From Ideonella_A intermedia_A (lineage in GTDB: Bacteria > Pseudomonadota > Gammaproteobacteria > Burkholderiales > Burkholderiaceae_C): 64,000 nucleotides of DNA. The position numbers were made by a program, and so were the translations under genes. Where the stretch lies: contig CALRPU020000026.1 in assembly GCA_943370175.1 (NCBI GenBank), forward strand, positions 13,641 through 77,640, given 5' to 3'. Shown in pieces: positions 60,169-64,000 of this stretch. How positions within the stretch are numbered: position 1 is the first letter of the stretch; the number at the start of each line of letters is the position of its first letter. The notes below the pieces were generated by a model that made no database searches, was not told the DNA's origin, and saw only the letters and a list, made by a program, of their open reading frames with translations.

Positions 60169-61347
60169 ATGACCGCCGTGATTCGCACCCTGGCGATGGC
60201 CTTGGCCCTCGCATCGACCGCTGGCGTGGCGCTGGCCCAGGCCACCCCGCCGGCCGCTGCCACCGTGGCCAGCCCCGCCACCGCCACCCCCACCGACGCC
60301 AAAGCCCCGGCCGGCCCGCCCGCGGGCTTCACCGCCCCGGCCGACCCTCGGCCCGAGGAGTCGAACGCCGAGCGCGCGCGCAGCCAGCCCGGCAACAACG
60401 CGCCGTTCTGGCGGGCCGTGCGCGAGTCGGGCAACCAGCAAGGCATCACCAGCCTGCCGGGCGCCGAGAAGGGCGTGCTGGTGCAGCAGTTCGTGCAGTA
60501 CCCGGGCTCGCGCCTGACCAACGCCGGCGACGCCTGGCGGCAGGTGCGCAACAACTGGATCCTGCCCTACGGCGGCGCGCTGCTGGCCATCACGGCGCTG
60601 GCCATCGCCTTGTTCTACTGGCGCAAAGGGCCACTGGGCGGACACTCCACCGACACCGGCCGCGTCATCGAACGCTTCACCTACTTCGAGCGCGCCGCGC
60701 ACTGGAGCAACGCCATCGCCTTCTGCGTCCTGGCCATCTCCGGCCTGGTGATGGCCTTCGGCAAGTACATCCTGCTGCCGGTGATGGGCGGCACCTTGTT
60801 CGGCTGGCTGACCTACGCGCTGAAGAACATGCACAACTTCGCCGGCCCGGTGTTCGCGGTGTCGCTGGTGGTGGTGTTCGTCACCTTCGTGCGCGACAAC
60901 CTGCCCAAGGCCCACGACCTGACCTGGCTGTTGAAGGGCGGCGGCATCCTGAGCGGGCACGAGGTGCCGTCCGACCGCTTCAACGCGGGCGAGAAGGTGG
61001 TGTTCTGGTTCGGCGTCTTCTTGCTGGGCGCCATCGTCATCGCTTCCGGCTTCGTGCTGGACAAGATCGTGCCTGGCCTGGCCTACCTGCGTGGCGACAT
61101 GCAAATCGCGCACATGGTCCACGCCATCGCCGCCATGTTCATGATGCTGATGTTCATGGGCCACATCTACATCGGCACTGTGGGCATGAAGGACGCCTAC
61201 AAGGCCATGAAGACCGGCTACGTGGACGAGGCCTGGGCCAAGGAGCACCACGAGCTTTGGTACGACGACATCAAGAAGGGAAAGATCCCGGCGCAGCGCA
61301 CGCCGGTGGCCACCCCTTCCGGCGACGCCGTGCCGGCGTCGCGGTGA
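60169..61347 (+). CDS. Formate dehydrogenase cytochrome b gamma subunit
   Basis: The 392-residue protein has a cleavable signal peptide (cut near ALA-QA), a periplasmic Ala/Pro-rich stretch with an extra domain (about 25-125), and a helix at about 128-148. A four-helix cytochrome b561-type core follows (from HWSNAIAFCVLAISGLVMAF near 180 to MVHAIAAMFMMLMFMGHIYI near 320). Conserved His residues in HWSN, MHNF and the MVH...GH pairs are expected heme ligands. It passes electrons to quinone. It starts 34 bp after the lipoprotein gene. Confidence 0.92.
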   Translation: MTAVIRTLAMALALASTAGVALAQATPPAAATVASPATATPTDAKAPAGPPAGFTAPADPRPEESNAERARSQPGNNAPFWRAVRESGNQQGITSLPGAEKGVLVQQFVQYPGSRLTNAGDAWRQVRNNWILPYGGALLAITALAIALFYWRKGPLGGHSTDTGRVIERFTYFERAAHWSNAIAFCVLAISGLVMAFGKYILLPVMGGTLFGWLTYALKNMHNFAGPVFAVSLVVVFVTFVRDNLPKAHDLTWLLKGGGILSGHEVPSDRFNAGEKVVFWFGVFLLGAIVIASGFVLDKIVPGLAYLRGDMQIAHMVHAIAAMFMMLMFMGHIYIGTVGMKDAYKAMKTGYVDEAWAKEHHELWYDDIKKGKIPAQRTPVATPSGDAVPASR

Positions 61348-61487
61348 GGCCAGGGTCGCGCCAGTGGCGATCCCTGCCCGCCGTCCGCTCACGCTGTGCC
61401 CAGCGCACCGCTCAGTCCACTGTCCGGTGCCCCGCGTTCTCTGCGCCAGCGGGCGCCTCTCTTGACCTCCGTCACAGGACCTCTTCC

Positions 61488-61868
61488 ATGCGTTCACTGA
61501 CCTCCACCGTCCTCGCCGTGGCGGGTGCCGCCTTCACCGTGGTGGCCGTGGCCAAGTTGCCGCCGCTCAGCGATGAGGCCAAAGCCAAGGCCGCCGAAGC
61601 CGCCGCCAAGACCGCCTGGAACGACAAGGTGGCTGCCTTTCAGCTGTGCAAGTCGCAAGACCGCACGGCCGTTGCCCACGTGCAAACCCTGAAGCAAGCC
61701 GGCAAGGAGGCGAAGCCCGCCACGCCGACGCCGCCTTGCGCCGACCCGGGCCCGTACGTGTCGCCGAGCGTGGCCGCGGCGGCCTCGGCACCGGCGGCCG
61801 CCACGTCCGCGCCCAAGTCGGCCGCGGCACCGGCGGCCACGCCGTCCGCCCCCGCCAAGAAAAGTTGA
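61488..61868 (+). CDS. Small secreted Ala-rich protein, formate dehydrogenase locus
   Basis: From ATG 61488 the protein has 126 residues: a signal peptide-like start (MRSLTSTVLAVAGAAFTVVAVA), a conserved-looking central part LPPLSDEAKAKAAEAAAKTA with a Cys pair further on, and an Ala/Pro/Ser tail. I do not recognise a function. The two cysteines are about 50 residues apart and could form a disulfide. It sits 140 bp after the gamma subunit. Confidence 0.65.
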   Translation: MRSLTSTVLAVAGAAFTVVAVAKLPPLSDEAKAKAAEAAAKTAWNDKVAAFQLCKSQDRTAVAHVQTLKQAGKEAKPATPTPPCADPGPYVSPSVAAAASAPAAATSAPKSAAAPAATPSAPAKKS

Positions 61869-61974
61869 GCCGCCCTGCATCCACTGGGCCGGTCAACCTC
61901 GTAGACATCAGGGGTTCTCGACATCGGCCGCTTGGTCGATGAGTGGTCACTGCGGACTGCCACGCGGTGGTGAT

Positions 61975-62001
61975 GTCGGGTAGCCTCACACCGTACCCGA
62001 C
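61975..62001 (+). promoter_or_regulatory. Inverted repeat upstream of cytochrome P460 gene
   Basis: GTCGGGTA (61975-61982) and TACCCGAC (61994-62001) are perfect 8-bp arms around 11 nt, ending 26 bp before the ATG of the P460-type gene. It could be an operator or an mRNA hairpin near the ribosome-binding site (AGAGGAG). Confidence 0.35.
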
Positions 62002-62027
62002 CCATGAATTCACCAGAGGAGTAACCC

Positions 62028-62582
62028 ATGGCACTTCGCACCAACCTGGCGCTCATCGGCGCCGCCGCCGCCCTCGCGCTGGCCGCCTGCGCCCCGATGA
62101 AACCCGCCCCGGTGGCCCAGCTCAAGGACGGCGAAATCGCCGCCCCGGCCGACTACAAGTCCTGGCCCAAGTTCCTGTCGGCCGTGCAGCGCCCCGACGC
62201 CAAGCAGGTCCGCGAGATCTACATGAACACCGCCGCCACCAAGGGCACGGCCGCCGCCGGCTTCCCGAACGGCTCGGTGTTTGTCATGGAAAACTGGTCG
62301 GCCAAGGCCGACGCCGCCGGCAACCTGGAAAAGGGCCCGGACGGCAAGCTCGTCAAGGACAAGCTGCTGCGCGTGTTCGTGATGGGCAAGAACCAAGGCT
62401 GGGGCGCCAGCGCGCCGGAAGGCCTGAAGAACGGTGACTGGATCTATGCCGCCTACACTGCCACCGGTGAAAAATCAGCCGACCCTGCCGCCGCCTGCCG
62501 CGGCTGCCACCTGCCCCTGGGCCCCAGCAAGGACTTCGTCCACCGCTACGACGAGTACTTCGCCAAAGTGGCCGGCAAGTGA
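62028..62582 (+). CDS. Cytochrome P460-family c-type heme lipoprotein
   Basis: The 184-residue protein has a lipobox ALALAAC (Cys near residue 22) and a cytochrome P460/c'-beta-type domain: YKSWPKF near 45-52, VFVMENWSA, GWGAS and the single heme motif CRGCH (near 156-160). P460 proteins bind heme c with a cross-linked Lys and handle hydroxylamine or nitric oxide; many family members lack the cross-link. It could detoxify or sense NO, or simply carry electrons in the formate pathway. Preceded by a good ribosome-binding site. Confidence 0.82.
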   Translation: MALRTNLALIGAAAALALAACAPMKPAPVAQLKDGEIAAPADYKSWPKFLSAVQRPDAKQVREIYMNTAATKGTAAAGFPNGSVFVMENWSAKADAAGNLEKGPDGKLVKDKLLRVFVMGKNQGWGASAPEGLKNGDWIYAAYTATGEKSADPAAACRGCHLPLGPSKDFVHRYDEYFAKVAGK

Positions 62583-62600
62583 CGTGAACGGGGCCCCCCG

Positions 62601-63428
62601 ATGACGGGGCCCCGACTCAGCGCGGCCCAGGCCGCGCTCACTCAACACATTCAGGTGCTCGACGAATTCGGGCACCTGCGCAGCACCGCCATCCCGGCCG
62701 AACGCGCCCTGACGGTCTTCGTGGACAAGCGCGAATTGGTCACCTTGATGACCTTGGGCGCCGCGCCCGAACTGCTGGTGCTGGGCTACCTGCGCAACCA
62801 GCGCCTGGTGGCCAGCCCCGACGAGATCGATTCCATCACCGTCGACTGGGACGTCGAAGCCGCCGCCGTCACCACCCGCGCCGGCATCGACCAGATCGAG
62901 CAAAAAACCGCCCACCGCGTGGTCACCACCGGCTGCGGCCAGGGCACCGTGTTTGGCGCGCTGATGGACGACCTGGACTCGGTCCAGTTGCCCCCGCCCA
63001 ACGACCCCACCGCCCGCCTCAGCCAGGCCACCCTGTACGGCCTGCTGAACGCCATGCGGCTGCAGGAAAGCACGTACAAGTCGGCCGGCTCGGTGCACGG
63101 CTGCGCCCTGTTCCAGCAAGACCGCCTGCTGCACTTCGTCGAAGACGTCGGCCGCCACAACGCCATCGACACCATCGCCGGCTGGATGTGGGTGAACGGC
63201 GTGAGCGGCGGCGACAAGACCTTCTACACCACCGGCCGCCTGACCAGCGAGATGGTCATCAAGTCCGCCCAAATGGGCGTGCCCATCATCGTTTCCCGCA
63301 GCGGCATCACCCAGATGGGCCACCAACTTGCCCAACGCCTGGGCATGACCCTGTTCGGCCGCGCCACCAACCGGCACTTCCTCTGTTACAGCGGGTTCGA
63401 GCGGTTCGACTCACAGCCGAGCGCCTGA
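62601..63428 (+). CDS. fdhD: Formate dehydrogenase accessory sulfurtransferase FdhD
   Basis: The 275-residue protein matches FdhD, which transfers sulfur from IscS to the molybdenum cofactor and is needed for formate dehydrogenase activity. The catalytic loop reads TTGCGQGTVFG (near 111-121): the first catalytic Cys (Cys121 in E. coli) is kept, the second (E. coli CGVC) is Gly. GSVHGCALF and VGRHNAIDTIAGW are further family marks. It starts 18 bp after the P460 gene and closes the operon. Confidence 0.93.
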   Translation: MTGPRLSAAQAALTQHIQVLDEFGHLRSTAIPAERALTVFVDKRELVTLMTLGAAPELLVLGYLRNQRLVASPDEIDSITVDWDVEAAAVTTRAGIDQIEQKTAHRVVTTGCGQGTVFGALMDDLDSVQLPPPNDPTARLSQATLYGLLNAMRLQESTYKSAGSVHGCALFQQDRLLHFVEDVGRHNAIDTIAGWMWVNGVSGGDKTFYTTGRLTSEMVIKSAQMGVPIIVSRSGITQMGHQLAQRLGMTLFGRATNRHFLCYSGFERFDSQPSA

Positions 63429-63886
63429 GGGCGTTGGGGTGGGTTCGCGTTGCGGGCTGGCTGGCTGGCTGCGCGCTGGGCGCTGGGCGCTGGGTGCTGG
63501 GGGCAGCTTGCAGCCTGTGGTCCGCTGGCCGCTCGCTGTCACCGGCGGGCTGGGCCTCCATCCGCGTTGATCGCGGTGCGGCCTGCGGAAGCTGGATGGG
63601 GTCCGCATGGCCCGTCAATCAACCGCCCGGCCGCGCATCCCACTTTTCATTGCGGCGCCGAAGGCTCGCCTGCACGCTGGACGGGCCAACGGCCTTGAGG
63701 CCGCCGTCCGCGAGTTTTTAGTCCTCATATCGAGGATGCCGGTCGGCCGCCGATCGGGGAAACTGAACGCTGACAAGCACTTGCACGGCACCTGCGGCCA
63801 GACCCGCCCGCTTATCACGACGGGGAGGGCGTTGGGGCGTCGGGCTATATCACGTTAGGCCTCACGAACCCACACCATTTCCGGCA
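63429..63886. other. Intergenic stretch with tandem repeats and a composition shift
   Basis: No convincing gene is seen in these 458 bp. The left half is GC-rich with simple repeats (63455-63500). From about 63700 the A/T content rises relative to the rest of the window. GTTAGGC at 63854-63860, 27 bp before the next ATG, matches the integron R' core pattern GTTRRRY, but I found no partner R'' core upstream, so an attC site is not supported. Confidence 0.5.
63455..63500. repeat. GGCT tetranucleotide and GCGCTGG heptanucleotide tandem repeats
   Basis: Four GGCT units (63455-63470) are followed by three GCGCTGG units and one GTGCTGG (63473-63500), just after the fdhD stop codon. Simple-sequence repeats of this kind may vary in copy number. 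Confidence 0.7.
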
Positions 63887-64000
63887 ATGGCAGCCATCGG
63901 AAAATCAACAGCCTCATTGCGCTTCTTCGGCGATCAGCTCGATCCAGACGAAGTGACTCGTCAGCTCGGCTGCCAGCCGTCGATGCAGTATCGGAAGGGC
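63887..64000 (+). CDS. DUF4279 domain protein (3' end cut by window)
   Basis: The visible 38 residues start MAAIGKSTASLRFFGDQLDP and continue DEVTRQLGCQPSMQYRKG, which fits the N-terminus of DUF4279 (the SLR.FGD.LDP..VT..LG..P....KG pattern). The family is small, of unknown function, and often found in accessory regions; some members act as immunity-type proteins, which is not shown here. The frame is open to the window end. The DNA around it is less GC-rich than the rest. Confidence 0.7.
   Translation, partial: MAAIGKSTASLRFFGDQLDPDEVTRQLGCQPSMQYRKG

Noticed and set aside
63607..63858. 83-codon open frame after fdhD
   Set aside because: No ribosome-binding site, no recognisable family and irregular composition; not enough to call a gene.
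63700..63860. Integron attC site ending in GTTAGGC
   Set aside because: The R' core pattern is present but no matching R'' core (RYYYAAC) was found in the 150 bp upstream.
1..64000. tRNA, rRNA, CRISPR array, insertion sequence
   Set aside because: No tRNA-like T-arm/CCA pattern, rRNA stretch, regularly spaced repeats or transposase were seen on reading both strands; a tRNAscan or CRISPR search would confirm.

Overview
The window is a very GC-rich chromosomal segment. Its gene content (a DUF3460/scpA pair, DUF1841, and a formate dehydrogenase locus with DUF3305, DUF3306 and a small Tat-targeted protein) points to a betaproteobacterium of the order Burkholderiales, probably of the Rubrivivax/Leptothrix/Roseateles type. 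That placement is inferred from gene families, not from a marker-gene comparison. I see no rRNA, tRNA, CRISPR array, insertion sequence or phage module.

Layout. (1) 1-19342: a type VI secretion cluster on the + strand: a divergent TssC paralogue (cut by the window edge), tssK, tssL with a C-terminal OmpA domain, tssM, tagF, tssA, tssB, tssC, hcp, tagJ, tssE, tssF, tssG and tssH. Membrane complex, baseplate, sheath, tube and recycling ATPase are all here. TssJ and the spike (VgrG/PAAR) are not, and would have to lie upstream or elsewhere. (2) 19379-26833: a minus-strand zinc locus read from a palindromic operator: zur, a small His-rich membrane protein, znuC, znuB, znuA, a ZrgA-like (DUF2796) protein, an ABC ATPase, an FtsX-type permease, a DUF3299 protein, and DUF1841 at the end. 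Two zinc-handling systems and their likely repressor share one run of genes. (3) 26919-36833: mixed housekeeping: a kefF/kefC potassium efflux pair, a lone ParA-type ATPase, a MaoC-type hydratase, a LuxR-type response regulator with a hybrid kinase, panC/panB, scpA, DUF3460 and a BamE-like lipoprotein. (4) 36895-46412: a CYTH-CHAD protein, metG, a NarX/NarL-like two-component pair, an M91-type zinc metallopeptidase resembling type III effectors, a small CYTH protein and a TonB-dependent receptor. (5) 46701-63428: apbC followed by a respiratory formate dehydrogenase region: DUF3305, DUF3306, a large polyferredoxin, a TorD-type chaperone, a sensor kinase and an NtrC-like regulator that lacks the GAFTGA loop (both minus strand), a Tat-targeted small protein, the alpha, beta and gamma subunits with a small lipoprotein between beta and gamma, a secreted protein, a cytochrome P460-type lipoprotein and fdhD. 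(6) 63429-64000: a repeat-bearing, less GC-rich stretch leading into a DUF4279 gene cut by the window end.

The most interesting points are the M91 metallopeptidase outside any visible secretion locus, the combined zinc locus with its uncharacterised His-rich membrane protein, and the formate dehydrogenase control region, where a GAFTGA-less regulator faces a set of GCGACAA/TTGTCGC repeats.
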